Assembly: GCA_900319905.1 (NCBI GenBank)
Contig: ONQB01000005.1
Location: 62,001 to 126,000 of the forward strand
Length of the DNA stretch: 64,000 nucleotides
Source of the DNA: an uncultured Prevotella sp.
GTDB taxonomy: Bacteria; Bacteroidota; Bacteroidia; Bacteroidales; Bacteroidaceae
Reading direction: 5' to 3'
Shown: positions 26,136-35,298 of the stretch, piece after piece
How positions within the stretch are numbered: position 1 is the first letter of the stretch
Layout: every line of letters begins with the position of its first letter
Position numbers and translations under genes: made by a program
The notes under the pieces: model-generated
Database searches by the model: none
What the model was told of the DNA's origin: nothing
The model's input: only the letters and a program-made list of their open reading frames with translations

Positions 26136-26783
26136 ATGGACATCTTCGCTACCCTTCTGAGCAACCTCAACTATGTCACCATATTCATATTGATGTTGCT
26201 GGAAAGCACGGTTATTCCTGTGCCTTCAGAGTTGGTCGTTGCTCCAGCTGCATATCATGCCGCAAGTGGAAACCTGCATGTTTACCTCGTCATCTTGTTT
26301 GCCACGCTGGGCGCCGATGTAGGCGCAACCATCAACTATCTGGCAGGCTACTACCTCGGACGGCCCATCATCTACCGCTTTGCCAACAGCCACATCGGCC
26401 ACCTCTGCCTGCTCAATCAAAAAAAAGTGGAGAAGAGCGAGGCTTACTTCAACGACCACGGCATGGTGGCTACCATCACCGGACGACTCATCCCCGGCAT
26501 CCGTCATCTGATTTCCATCCCCGCAGGCCTGGCCAAGATGACCTACTGGCGCTTCCTGCTCTACACTACAATAGGTGCCGGCTGCTGGAACTGCATCCTG
26601 GCAGCGCTCGGTTGGTACCTCCATTCGTTCGTTCCCGAGGACCAACTCAACGACACAATCATGAAATATGGAGAGTACATCAAAGTCATTATCATGTCAA
26701 TCGTTGCCGTCGCACTCCTGTATTTCATTGTCAAATGGCTCATCAACCGCCACCGGAAAATCAAATTTGGCAATAAGGATTAA
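26136..26783 (+). CDS. DedA family membrane protein
   Basis: A 215-residue DedA/SNARE-associated-like protein with about four or five hydrophobic segments. Visible are the conserved LLESTVIPVPSELVVAPAAY near residue 21, the GRxIPGIRHLISIPAG motif near residue 118, and YTTIGAGCWNCILAALGWYL. The family includes flippases such as UptA and YqjA that recycle undecaprenyl phosphate or maintain membrane homeostasis; which lipid this one handles is unknown. It follows the TPR gene by 36 bases and probably ends the glnS operon. Confidence 0.92.
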   Translation: MDIFATLLSNLNYVTIFILMLLESTVIPVPSELVVAPAAYHAASGNLHVYLVILFATLGADVGATINYLAGYYLGRPIIYRFANSHIGHLCLLNQKKVEKSEAYFNDHGMVATITGRLIPGIRHLISIPAGLAKMTYWRFLLYTTIGAGCWNCILAALGWYLHSFVPEDQLNDTIMKYGEYIKVIIMSIVAVALLYFIVKWLINRHRKIKFGNKD

Positions 26784-26879
26784 GGCACAGGATGCACGAT
26801 GCAAGTGAAGGCATAGGCAAGCTTCCACTATTTCGCAAGAAAAAGGGCACCTTCAGGTCCAGCGTAGGATAATTTTGCT

Positions 26880-26887
26880 TATCTTTG
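26880..26887 (+). promoter_or_regulatory. -7 element of the HhH/barrel gene
   Basis: TATCTTTG, with an overlapping TAATTTTG upstream at 26870-26877; no clear -33 box. About 30 bases before the ATG at 26919. Confidence 0.5.
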
Positions 26888-26918
26888 CAAAAAGCTAACG
26901 CAATAATAACAACGTGGC

Positions 26919-28967
26919 ATGCGCTACTACATCACCTTGCTGATCTGCCTTTATCTTTCTCTTGACCTTTCGGCACAATCGAATGAGTCGTGGCAGGAGT
27001 ATCTCGGCCGAATAGGACAGGTCGAGGACGTCGACCGCGGACAACTGGAACAACTCTATGATGATCTGGACGAGACTTACCAGACAAAGATCGACATCAA
27101 CACCTGCACCCGTGAAGAACTGCTCCAACTGCCGTTCCTCTCTGAGCAACAGGTAATGGACATCATGGAGTACCGCTACAAGGCAGGACGCATTCAGTCG
27201 CTTATGGAACTGTACCTTGTGCCTTCACTTGAACGCACTGACATCCTGCGCCTCAACAGCTTTCTCATTGTCAGTCCCGAGGCAGAAGCCGACACCCTGC
27301 CCTCCCTGCGCAACCTGCTGATGTATGGAAAGCAAGAAGTAACGGCCGATTTCAACCTGCCCTTTTATGAAAGACAGGGTGACAAGGATGGCTATCTGGG
27401 CTACAAGTATAAGCACTGGCTGCGCTATTCCTTCAATTACCGTCAACAAGTAAAATTCGGGCTCGTGGGTTCTCAAGACGCGGGCGAACCTTTCTTTGCC
27501 GGCCAAAACAAAGCTGGTTACGACTATTACTCTTTCTACCTCCTTATCAGAGATGTTCACCGTCTCAAAACAATAGCCATCGGACGCTATCGTTTGCGTT
27601 TCGGAATGGGACTCATACTCAACAACAGCTACGGTTTCGGCAAGCTGACCACGCTGAATAATCTCTATGCCTCATCGTCAGCCATCACCGCCAACAGCAG
27701 CCGGTCAGAGAGTCTTTATCTGCAAGGTGCGGCCGCCTGTATTGACTTAGGACGAGGATTCTCTTTCACGCCCTTCATCTCCTATCGGAAGATTGATGCC
27801 ACTCTTGACAAGGACTCCTCGTCTGTTGTCACCATACTTACATCTGGCTACCACCGAACAAAGAGCGAAATGCAACGGCGCAGAAACACCGATGAATTTC
27901 TCGCTGGTGGCAACCTCCACTTCTTCAGCAATGGCTTCCACGTGGGGGCAACCGCCTTCTACACGACGTTCAACCGTGAGCTCAAACTCAACAGTGGCCC
28001 CACCTACCGGCATTGGTACCCAAATGGAAAATCGTTTTGGAACACAAGTATCGACTATGGCTACGTAAGCAACCGACTCAACATCAAAGGAGAAACGGCT
28101 ACAGGCAATTGTCACGAGGTGGCTACCATCAACACCATCAGCTATTCACTGAACTCCCAACTGTCATTGATGGCATTGCAGCGCTATTATCCTTATCGAT
28201 ACTTCTCCTTATACGCAGAAAGTTTCTCTGAAGGTGGCACAACCAACGACGAGAGCGGTGTGTTTGTAGGAGGCAAATGGACACCATGGCGAAACGCAGA
28301 ACTGCAACTGTATACCGACATCTCTTATTTCGCCTGGCCCAAATATGGAGTAAGCACTTCTTCTCACAGATGGGACGACTTCATACAGCTTGCTACAACT
28401 GGCAAGACATGGAGTTTCTTAGCCCGTTACAGACTGAAGATGAAAGAAAACGACAACAGCGACAAGACTGCTCTCATCAAGAGCTATACACACCGTGGCC
28501 GCATAGCCACAAGCTATTCGAGCAAGGTCTGGATGTGGAAGGCACAGACCGATATGAGCTATGTCAGTGGTGAGACCAACAGCTTTGGCTACATGCTGTC
28601 GACAAGCCTCTGTTGGCAATGGCGATGGCTGAAAATCACAGGTTCGGGCGGTTATTTCCATACTGACGACTATCAATCTCGTGTCTACAGCTTTGAGCCA
28701 GGCATGTTGTACAGCTTCTATTTCCCGTCTTTCTCCGGCAAAGGCTTCAGGGGAACGTTGAACGTTAGGGCAAAAGTCAGTAAACAATTGCTACTGGTAG
28801 CAAAACTGGCTACCACTCATTACTTCGACCGTGATGTCATCTCATCGGGACTGCAGCAGATAGACTCTTCGTCACAGACCAATCTCGAACTTCAACTCAA
28901 GTGGAACTTCACAACATATAAACCAAAGCTTGAAACAGCGTCACAGCATGCACATGCCGGCCACTGA
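26919..28967 (+). CDS. Helix-hairpin-helix plus beta-barrel secreted protein
   Basis: A 682-residue protein with a signal peptide (about 1-19, ending LDLSAQS) and an N-terminal helix-hairpin-helix region (about 54-90: KIDINTCTREELLQLPFLSE, then VMDIMEYRYKAG). A long beta-rich, aromatic-rich body (LRYSFNYRQQVKFGLVGSQD, IGRYRLRFGMGLILNNSYGF) looks like an outer-membrane barrel and ends in a short His-rich tail (ASQHAHAGH). Bacteroidota proteins of this architecture are annotated only by their HhH domain, and their role is not known to me. Likely monocistronic. Confidence 0.8.
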   Translation: MRYYITLLICLYLSLDLSAQSNESWQEYLGRIGQVEDVDRGQLEQLYDDLDETYQTKIDINTCTREELLQLPFLSEQQVMDIMEYRYKAGRIQSLMELYLVPSLERTDILRLNSFLIVSPEAEADTLPSLRNLLMYGKQEVTADFNLPFYERQGDKDGYLGYKYKHWLRYSFNYRQQVKFGLVGSQDAGEPFFAGQNKAGYDYYSFYLLIRDVHRLKTIAIGRYRLRFGMGLILNNSYGFGKLTTLNNLYASSSAITANSSRSESLYLQGAAACIDLGRGFSFTPFISYRKIDATLDKDSSSVVTILTSGYHRTKSEMQRRRNTDEFLAGGNLHFFSNGFHVGATAFYTTFNRELKLNSGPTYRHWYPNGKSFWNTSIDYGYVSNRLNIKGETATGNCHEVATINTISYSLNSQLSLMALQRYYPYRYFSLYAESFSEGGTTNDESGVFVGGKWTPWRNAELQLYTDISYFAWPKYGVSTSSHRWDDFIQLATTGKTWSFLARYRLKMKENDNSDKTALIKSYTHRGRIATSYSSKVWMWKAQTDMSYVSGETNSFGYMLSTSLCWQWRWLKITGSGGYFHTDDYQSRVYSFEPGMLYSFYFPSFSGKGFRGTLNVRAKVSKQLLLVAKLATTHYFDRDVISSGLQQIDSSSQTNLELQLKWNFTTYKPKLETASQHAHAGH

Positions 28968-28993
28968 CCCCATAAAGTCCAAGAAAACAATAA

Positions 28994-29044
28994 CCCTCAA
29001 AGGACAAATGGCTGGAGCAGACACTGCCACTTGCCCCTTGAGGG
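28994..29044 (-). terminator. Probable terminator of the zinc-ribbon gene
   Basis: On the minus strand CCCTCAAGGG begins a stem that closes with CCTTTGAGGG across a long, partly paired loop, followed by TTATTGTTTTC. Moderate support. Confidence 0.5.
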
Positions 29045-29070
29045 TCTATGATTGGTACAAAGAAATAAGG

Positions 29071-30282
29071 CTACTCTAATATCTTCGTCAACATGAAAGA
29101 AGAGATCTGACCATTAGGATCAATCGTAGCCTTGGCCTTATAGTTGGCATGTGTCTCCTTGCCGGGGTCGGTGCGTGTGATGTCCTGTGTGGCTGAGAAG
29201 GACACGGAATATTCATACTGCTCGTCACCTACTTCTTTCTTATTGATCTTTAAGTCGTTACCAACATGCCAGTTCATGTTGGTGATATCGTCTTTATAAA
29301 TCTTGTCCATAAACAAGGCAGCATCAGCCTTCGTCGCATCAGCCTTGCCAAGGAAGTTGGTCATGAGAGGTGCGACTGTAGCCTCCAGACTTGTCTCATT
29401 GCGCGAGTTGATGGCCTGGAAGAAATGGCGTAGCACAGAGCTCACCATCACCTTCTCTTCCGGCTGCACGGTATTGGACTTCAACTGTCTCAGTGCATCC
29501 TGTGCCTCATCCACATGCTCACCATTGGCATGGCTGTCGAGATAAGCCTGCAGGGCTTGGATGGTATTGGCGCTCTCAGCCTGCGACCAGTCGATGGAGT
29601 CAATCTTATGTTCGGCTTCCAACTTATGTTCAGAGTCCGGATGCTTGGCAAGATAATCGAGCAAGGCTTGCTTCGATCCGCTCACTACGGCATTGTTCCA
29701 CTCATTGTTGACAGCTTTGATAGCATCCAGACGCGCTGTGATGGAGTCGATATGTTCCTCAGGAGCGTCCTTATAGTTGTCGAGGTACGTCTGAAGCACA
29801 ATGGGGTCGTCGCTCTTCATGGCAAACTCGTATGCCTCCTCTTCCTTAGATGTCTTGGCGTTGTTGTAGAAATAAAAGCAGACTCCGCAGACGATGAGCG
29901 CAAAGATCAGTCCCACGACCAGTGGCGTGTGGTTCTTCTTCTGCTGTGGTTTGTCGTCGCCTGACTTCGGGGGAGTCGGTGGAGTGGGACGTTTCTGCTG
30001 CACAGGAGCCGGCGCAACAGGCGAAGCGGGGCGTCGTGGAGGAACCGTCGATGACGAGGGGTCTGCCGTCTGACCGGAGGCCGACGCGCCTGCGTTGCCC
30101 ACCGTACCCGATAGACGTGTAAGATGATGACAGTTAGGACACATCTCCTGTTCCTTGAAGTAGATCTCACCACACTGAGGACATTTCATTATCTTTCCTG
30201 CAATCTCCACACCACAATTGGGGCAAACGGGAGCCTTGTCACTTATTTGGTGTCCGCATTCGGGACATTTGATCATTGCCAT
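29071..30282 (-). CDS. Zinc-ribbon membrane protein with TPR-like exterior domain
   Basis: A 403-residue protein with two N-terminal zinc ribbons (CPECGHQISDKAPVCPNC at about 5-22; CPQCGEIYFKEQEMCPNC at about 34-51), a Pro/Ser-rich linker and one transmembrane helix (about 119-142, PLVVGLIFALIVCGVCFYFY). The outer part has helical repeats with a spaced DxY/LDYLAKHPDS pattern, then a beta-rich C-terminal domain. Function is not known; the layout resembles other zinc-ribbon membrane proteins of Bacteroidota that may sense or scaffold at the inner membrane. The start ATG at 30282 has an alternative two codons in. Confidence 0.75.
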   Translation of the reverse strand: MAMIKCPECGHQISDKAPVCPNCGVEIAGKIMKCPQCGEIYFKEQEMCPNCHHLTRLSGTVGNAGASASGQTADPSSSTVPPRRPASPVAPAPVQQKRPTPPTPPKSGDDKPQQKKNHTPLVVGLIFALIVCGVCFYFYNNAKTSKEEEAYEFAMKSDDPIVLQTYLDNYKDAPEEHIDSITARLDAIKAVNNEWNNAVVSGSKQALLDYLAKHPDSEHKLEAEHKIDSIDWSQAESANTIQALQAYLDSHANGEHVDEAQDALRQLKSNTVQPEEKVMVSSVLRHFFQAINSRNETSLEATVAPLMTNFLGKADATKADAALFMDKIYKDDITNMNWHVGNDLKINKKEVGDEQYEYSVSFSATQDITRTDPGKETHANYKAKATIDPNGQISSFMLTKILE

Positions 30283-30327
30283 AATATGTCTTGTTATTTA
30301 TGTTTTGATATATGTTGATAGTTTCGT

Positions 30328-31020
30328 TTAATGATGTCTGAACCTTATCTCTCTAAGCTTATGCCTTCCCATGAAGCGGCTTTTGTCTACATAGCCATTA
30401 ATGCCATCGAGATGCCCCTTACCCGTGTACTGCCACATGATAAAGTCCAGATGGTCGTTGAGCACAGGCTCATTACGCGTGTACTGGGCAATCATCACCT
30501 TGTAGTTGTCAAGCATTCCAAGGAGATTGATATTATAGAAGTTGGTATAGGTGTAAACGAGCGGCTTCTGCTTATAGGCTTTCTCCACGAGATTGAGAAA
30601 CTTGAAGAGAGAGTCACGGAACTCAGCCTTGCCCAGCCCGCTCCTCGTCTCAATGTCAATCATCGGGATCAAGTCCTGGTCACCAGGCCTGCACTGGGTC
30701 ATAAAGTTAGCCAGTTGCGTCTCCTGAGGGATGTTTGGACGATAGAAATGATAAGACCCGACCTTCAGACCATAGCGATGGGCCAAGTCAATGTTCTGCT
30801 TGTACTTGTCATCAATACGGCTTCCACCTTCGGTCGCCTTCAAGTAGACATAAGCCATCTTTGTCTGGCCTACTGTCTCCCAGAACACATTACCCTGATA
30901 ATGGCTCAAGTCAATGCCATGAATATGGCTACATGTATCTTCACACTCCACCCGGCCTGACTGCGCAAAAGCCAAACTCATGCTGAGCAGGCAGGTGAGC
31001 AATATCAAAATGCGTTTCAT
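30328..31020 (-). CDS. GH25 family lysozyme (secreted)
   Basis: A 230-residue secreted protein with signal MKRILILLTCLLSMSLAFAQ and a GH25 (Cellosyl-type) muramidase domain. HGIDLSHYQGNV carries the first Asp, YVYLKATEGG and KVGSYHFYRP are family motifs, and LIPMIDIETRSG contains the Asp-x-Glu catalytic pair. It hydrolyses peptidoglycan beta-1,4 links. It lies 45 bases upstream of the zinc-ribbon gene on the same strand; cotranscription is possible. Confidence 0.93.
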   Translation of the reverse strand: MKRILILLTCLLSMSLAFAQSGRVECEDTCSHIHGIDLSHYQGNVFWETVGQTKMAYVYLKATEGGSRIDDKYKQNIDLAHRYGLKVGSYHFYRPNIPQETQLANFMTQCRPGDQDLIPMIDIETRSGLGKAEFRDSLFKFLNLVEKAYKQKPLVYTYTNFYNINLLGMLDNYKVMIAQYTRNEPVLNDHLDFIMWQYTGKGHLDGINGYVDKSRFMGRHKLREIRFRHH

Positions 31021-31024
31021 ATTG

Positions 31025-31032
31025 CAAAGTTA
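31025..31032 (-). promoter_or_regulatory. -7 element of the GH25 gene
   Basis: TAACTTTG on the minus strand, immediately upstream of the ATG (leader only a few bases if the start is at 31020); no clear -33 box. Confidence 0.5.
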
Positions 31033-31109
31033 CAAAAAGTATTTATATTGTAGCCTCTAATGATTGCAATTTCTACCTTGCAATGATGGAAAAGGGCATC
31101 ACCATTAAC

Positions 31110-31901
31110 TCACTCCTCAATCTCCTGCAGCGAACGCGCGAAGTTGTTGAAGTAGTTGCTGATGGTCTCAATAGGCGCATACACGACATAGCGCAGGCTG
31201 CGACGAAGATTGCGGCGCAAGAGCGTGGAGTTGTTGGTGACAAAACCAGAACGGTTCTGACGGAAATGCCATTCCTCAGCCGTATCGTTGGCGGTATGGG
31301 CTACCGATCGCAAAACCAGACGGTAGGCATTGGGCTCTACCCGACTGACAAAGGGCAGCTCATCCTTCTCGAAATGGAACACCACAATGAGCATGCTGCC
31401 TTCCAACTGGGCCATCCTACGCAGATGAAGCTTTTTCAACCAATTGTCCAACTTGACGAAGTCAACCTTGTCACCTTTCTCTCGCAGATAGCTTCCCAAC
31501 TGAAGAATGCCTCGCAGCATCGTACCATGATTGAGCATGCTGCTCACAGTTGACACGATGATTGAGAGCACATCCAACGCACCGATATTGATGTCTATTG
31601 CATGGAGTTCCTTCTCACGAATGTGTCGCAACCGGCTGTTGAGCCATCGATTGCTGAGCATGGCATCGCTGTCAGGTTGATCGAAGGGCACGACGTGACC
31701 AATGAAATCCTTAGGGATACGTGCTCGCTCACGTTCGTCAAGACGGTCAAGCCCTGACACAGCCTGCCGCTCAACATGCTGAACGTGCACCATCTGTCCC
31801 AGCCTTCGCCACTTGAAGGCTGACATCGGCTCCACCTGACCATGCTCGTCAAGCACGCCCATCTGCAACAGTTGGAAGAAATTGCGAGTGATAATATCCA
31901 T
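31110..31901 (-). CDS. Uncharacterised 263-aa protein, last gene of the LacI-NhaC operon
   Basis: I do not recognise the family with confidence. The ATG at 31901 (MDIITRNFFQLLQMGVLDEH) is chosen because it comes 4 bases after the antiporter stop; the longer open frame would overlap that gene. The protein is soluble, with a basic helical C-terminus (LLRRNLRRSLRYVVYAPIET) and a central HLRRMAQLEGSMLIVVFHFE segment. I have seen similar MDIITRNFF proteins as conserved hypotheticals in Bacteroidales. Its place behind a LacI regulator and an antiporter suggests a physiological link but not a function. Confidence 0.7.
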   Translation of the reverse strand: MDIITRNFFQLLQMGVLDEHGQVEPMSAFKWRRLGQMVHVQHVERQAVSGLDRLDERERARIPKDFIGHVVPFDQPDSDAMLSNRWLNSRLRHIREKELHAIDINIGALDVLSIIVSTVSSMLNHGTMLRGILQLGSYLREKGDKVDFVKLDNWLKKLHLRRMAQLEGSMLIVVFHFEKDELPFVSRVEPNAYRLVLRSVAHTANDTAEEWHFRQNRSGFVTNNSTLLRRNLRRSLRYVVYAPIETISNYFNNFARSLQEIEE

Positions 31902-31905
31902 GACT

Positions 31906-33306
31906 CTACGAATACCTCTTTGGCAATCTGAACAATATGGCTCCAATGGCTACCACGCCAATGGCCATAGGGTAATACAAATAAGGTATAATCTGCATGG
32001 GACCCACATGTGCCAGACCGGCCGCCAACAGCATCTGTACGCCATAAGGAATGAGTCCCTGAACCGTGCACGAGAATGTGTCAAGGATGCTGGCCGCCTT
32101 GCGTGGGTCAACCCTGTACTTCTCACTGATTTTCCTGGCAATGTTACCGACAGTAAGGATGGCCACCGTATTATTGGCCGTACATAGATTGACCAGACTG
32201 ACGAGTGCTGCAATAGAAGCCTCAGCACCACGCTTGCCGTTGACATGGGACGTAAGACGACGAATGATGTAGTCGATGCCGCCGTTGGCCCTGATAATCT
32301 CGAGCATGCCGCCAGCCATCATGGCAATGATGATGAGCTCACCCATGCCAACTATGCCCTTGCCCATGGCATCGAGCCAACCATAAAAGCCATAGTCTCC
32401 CTCAGCAATGCCGATGATGCCGCACAGGACAATGCCGGTGACCAGCACAGCCATCACATTGAGACCACAGACGGCAGTGACCAACACGGCCAGATAAGGA
32501 ATGATGCGCAAGTAGTTGACATGCGTCACATGAGCCGGAACGGTAAGGTCCAAGCCCATAAAGGTGTAAATGACAAGCACAACGATGACAGCCGGTGCCA
32601 CAATCATACTGTTGACTTTGAACTTATCGCTCATCTTGCAGCCCTGTGTCTGAGTGGCCACAACGGTAGTATCGGAGATAAACGAAAGGTTATCGCCAAA
32701 GTAAGCACCACCTACAATCACAGCAGTCATCAATGCCAGATTACTTCCTGTTTGCCCGGCAACACCTGCGGCAATAGGTACAAGGGCCACCACAGTGCCC
32801 ACACTGGTACCAATGGAGATAGACACAAAGCAGGCAGCCAAGAACAATCCTGGAAGCACCATGCTTGCAGGAAGCACGTTAAGCGTGAAGTTGACGGTGG
32901 CGTCGATGGCTCCCATCTCCTTAGCCGACTGGGCGAACGCTCCGGCCAAGACGTAAATCCACAGCATGAGCAACAGATTGGGAGTGCTTGCGCCACGGCT
33001 GTAGATGTCAATACGGGTCTTGAGCGGGTAACGACCGGACATAGCAATGGCATATACGCTGGCTATCAGAAAAACCACCGTCATGGGCACCCTGCTAAAG
33101 TTGTGGGCCACCAGGCTCAACAACAAGTAGAGCACGATAAACACCAGTAAGGGTGACAATGCCATCAATCCCTTGAAACCATCGGGCGACGGCTGGTCTG
33201 TTGCCGACGGTTCACCTTGCCTCTCAGAAGAATTAACCGTCTGCTCAGTGGCCTGCGGTGCAGATTGACTTACTGCTTGTTCCTTATTATCAATTGCCAT
33301 AGGCAT
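31906..33306 (-). CDS. NhaC family Na+/H+ antiporter
   Basis: A roughly 466-residue transporter with about 11-12 transmembrane helices. It has the NhaC-type core GTSVGTVVALVPIAAGVAGQ, GGAYFGDNLSFISDTTVVAT and a second ANNTVAILTVG re-entrant segment. The family exchanges sodium or organic ions for protons; the true substrate is uncertain. The open frame extends to 33342, inside the LacI gene; the ATG at 33306, or MAIDNKEQ at 33300, just after the LacI stop is more likely. The N-terminus is a Gln/Ser-rich cytoplasmic tail. Confidence 0.87.
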   Translation of the reverse strand: MPMAIDNKEQAVSQSAPQATEQTVNSSERQGEPSATDQPSPDGFKGLMALSPLLVFIVLYLLLSLVAHNFSRVPMTVVFLIASVYAIAMSGRYPLKTRIDIYSRGASTPNLLLMLWIYVLAGAFAQSAKEMGAIDATVNFTLNVLPASMVLPGLFLAACFVSISIGTSVGTVVALVPIAAGVAGQTGSNLALMTAVIVGGAYFGDNLSFISDTTVVATQTQGCKMSDKFKVNSMIVAPAVIVVLVIYTFMGLDLTVPAHVTHVNYLRIIPYLAVLVTAVCGLNVMAVLVTGIVLCGIIGIAEGDYGFYGWLDAMGKGIVGMGELIIIAMMAGGMLEIIRANGGIDYIIRRLTSHVNGKRGAEASIAALVSLVNLCTANNTVAILTVGNIARKISEKYRVDPRKAASILDTFSCTVQGLIPYGVQMLLAAGLAHVGPMQIIPYLYYPMAIGVVAIGAILFRLPKRYS

Positions 33307-33310
33307 GTAT

Positions 33311-34375
33311 TTAAAGTTGGGTGCGCCTGTAGAAGTTGACATTCTCCGGTGTCAACAACTCAATAGGCATATAGTTGACCGGCTGTATCTTCTTTTTCAG
33401 CACAACAGCCTTAAACAAGGCATCAACAGAACAGTATCCCTGCTGATAGGCATGTTGAGCAATCAAGAATGAGATGCTGCCTTGCCTCAGGCACTCAGCA
33501 TTCTTCTTCACCATGTCGTACCCCATGATTTGTACCTCCCGGCGGTTGGTGCGCAAGAGGAAGTCACCCATGACATGGGCCTTCGACCCGAGGGTGATGC
33601 AATGATGAATATTCGGATGCTCTGTGAAGAACTGCTCAAGCATGTTATCGTATTGCTGCCGTGTGCCATCAATGGGCAACTCAAGATTAATGATCTTTAT
33701 GGCGGGATAATGGTCCTTCATGTAATGCCTCAGTCCCACTTCACGGTTGTCCTGCTGCTTACTGACTACCCTTCCATTCTTGGTAATCTTCATCAGGGCA
33801 ATTTCCTGTTCATGAGAAGCCAGCAGCATCAGCATGCGCGCTGCAAAATAGCCACTTGAGAACGAGTCCTGACCATAAAAAGCCAAGGGACGCAGGTCGG
33901 GCATATAAGAGTCCAGCAAAACAAAAGGAATATGCTGAGCGTGAAGCTCATCGGTGAGATTTCGTGTCACAGCAAGCTCAACAGGTACCAGCACCACACC
34001 ATTGCATTTCTCATCAAGACATTTCTTAGCTTCTCTGCTAAAAGAGTCGTCGTTGAATCTGTCGTAATAAAAGATGTCAACACTGATATTGAAGTCTTTT
34101 CTTGATTCCACAGCCATCTTCACGCCCTGCTCCACCTCTTCCCAATAAGCAACCTGCTCATGGCGTGGCATCAGCACCACAAAATGATACGACTTATTGT
34201 AGGCCAAAGCCGAAGCATAAGCATTAGGCTGGTAGTTTTGCTCTTTCAACGCTTTTTCGACACGCTCCCTAGCCTTTGCCGACACATTCGGGCGATTGTG
34301 AAGCACACGATCTACCGTGCCGGCGGATACACCAGCATAAGCCGCGATGTCTTTGATGGTAATCTTTTCTGCCAT
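33311..34375 (-). CDS. LacI family transcriptional regulator
   Basis: A 354-residue regulator. The N-terminal helix-turn-helix and hinge are TIKDIAAYAGVSAGTVDRVL and NRPNVSAKARERVEKAL. A periplasmic-binding-protein-like domain follows (YHFVVLMPRHEQVAYWEEVE, GVVLVPVELAV, PFVLLDSYMPD, FSSGYFAARML) of the substrate type seen with sugar ligands. It leads an operon with an antiporter and an unknown gene, an unusual partnership for LacI. Autoregulation is plausible: TGTGCAATA repeats lie between the promoter and the start codon. Confidence 0.92.
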   Translation of the reverse strand: MAEKITIKDIAAYAGVSAGTVDRVLHNRPNVSAKARERVEKALKEQNYQPNAYASALAYNKSYHFVVLMPRHEQVAYWEEVEQGVKMAVESRKDFNISVDIFYYDRFNDDSFSREAKKCLDEKCNGVVLVPVELAVTRNLTDELHAQHIPFVLLDSYMPDLRPLAFYGQDSFSSGYFAARMLMLLASHEQEIALMKITKNGRVVSKQQDNREVGLRHYMKDHYPAIKIINLELPIDGTRQQYDNMLEQFFTEHPNIHHCITLGSKAHVMGDFLLRTNRREVQIMGYDMVKKNAECLRQGSISFLIAQHAYQQGYCSVDALFKAVVLKKKIQPVNYMPIELLTPENVNFYRRTQL

Positions 34376-34448
34376 TATTACTGTTGTGCTAAATTAGAGT
34401 TCTTGTGCAATACTGGATTTCTACTGTGCAATATGTGCATTGTTCCTG

Positions 34449-34479
34449 CAAAGATATTAAATTTTACACAACCCACAAA
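34449..34479 (-). promoter_or_regulatory. Promoter of the LacI operon
   Basis: On the minus strand TTTG (34476-34479) and TATCTTTG (34449-34456) with 19-base spacing. Downstream, TGTGCAATA occurs at 34404-34412 and 34426-34434 (start points 22 bases apart), a candidate operator. Confidence 0.78.
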
Positions 34480-34533
34480 ACATTGCAATATATATTTCTA
34501 CAACAAAAGAAGAAGGTCCGGGGAAAAACAAAA

Positions 34534-34563
34534 ATTGCAGCCCAATAGAGGTCGGACTGCAAT
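34534..34563 (-). terminator. Terminator of the winged-helix gene
   Basis: On the minus strand ATTGCAG and CTGCAAT pair across a 16-base loop and are followed by a T-rich tract (TTTTTGTTTTT). Confidence 0.7.
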
Positions 34564-34585
34564 TCACTCGTAAATCTGTGTATGC

Positions 34586-34876
34586 TTAGGCGAGCACGAC
34601 CTTACCGTTATCGCCCTTAAGCTTGCCCTCTTTCAGGAGCCAGCCGATGCCCAGCAGGACCTCAACCTCTGTCTTTCCGGTAAGCTTGACCAGTTCCTCA
34701 ACGGTCTTAGCTTCGTCAGCGGCATGCAATGCCTCGTAAACGTCACCGGCACGGAAACCGGCATTCAGAGCATCAACAAAAATCTCATGTTTCTTTGCGG
34801 CTGCAGGTGCTTTCTTCACTGCGGCCTTGGTGGTTGCCTTTGCGGCAGCACTTCTAGTAGCTTTCTTTTCTGCCAT
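34586..34876 (-). CDS. Small winged-helix protein with histone H1-like tail
   Basis: A 96-residue protein. Residues 1-29 are an Ala/Lys/Thr tail of the histone H1 type (TRSAAAKATTKAAVKKAPAA). Residues about 30-96 form a winged-helix domain (GDVYEALHAADEAKTVEELV, LTGKTEVEVLLGIGWLLKEG) resembling the DUF2582 winged helix. It is probably a DNA-binding, nucleoid-associated protein. The gene is monocistronic with its own terminator. The family assignment of the winged helix is by eye. Confidence 0.75.
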   Translation of the reverse strand: MAEKKATRSAAAKATTKAAVKKAPAAAKKHEIFVDALNAGFRAGDVYEALHAADEAKTVEELVKLTGKTEVEVLLGIGWLLKEGKLKGDNGKVVLA

Positions 34877-35298
34877 AATTTAGTAAAAATAATTGAACCT
34901 ATATAAAAACTAAACTGCTATTTCATTTAAATACTTTGCAAAAATAACGACTTTTTTCCGAAAGCGAAATTAAATAATGTATGAATTTGGCCATTTTCGC
35001 GTCAAAGAGAAAGAATAAGCGTATTTATTGATATGAATCAATCGTTTTACTAACTTGTGACTTCATTTTCTCCACAAGATTGGCGAGATTACCAATATAA
35101 ATACAGAGAGCTGCACTACCTATCAAATTGTCAAAAGCGATGACATATTATTATCGTCGCGTTTTCGGAAGGCACAAAAAACGTCAACATGTTCACGAGA
35201 AAGCAGAAAAGCATCATCAGAAAAACGAGAACAAATAAAGAAAATGCCCCGGAGTCAGCTAAACACTGATACCGGGGCAGCATATTAAAGATGAATAA
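34877..35298. other. Intergenic region between aspS and the winged-helix gene
   Basis: This 422-base AT-rich stretch holds the upstream region of the winged-helix gene (minus-strand TATTTTTG at 34939-34946 as a possible -7 box) and, at its right end, the aspS terminator. I see no ORF, RNA gene or repeat in the middle part. Confidence 0.6.
35246..35278 (-). terminator. aspS terminator
   Basis: On the minus strand GCCCCGG pairs with CCGGGGC, with an inner TCAG/CTGA pairing and a short loop, followed by ATTTTCTTTATTTG. Confidence 0.85.
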
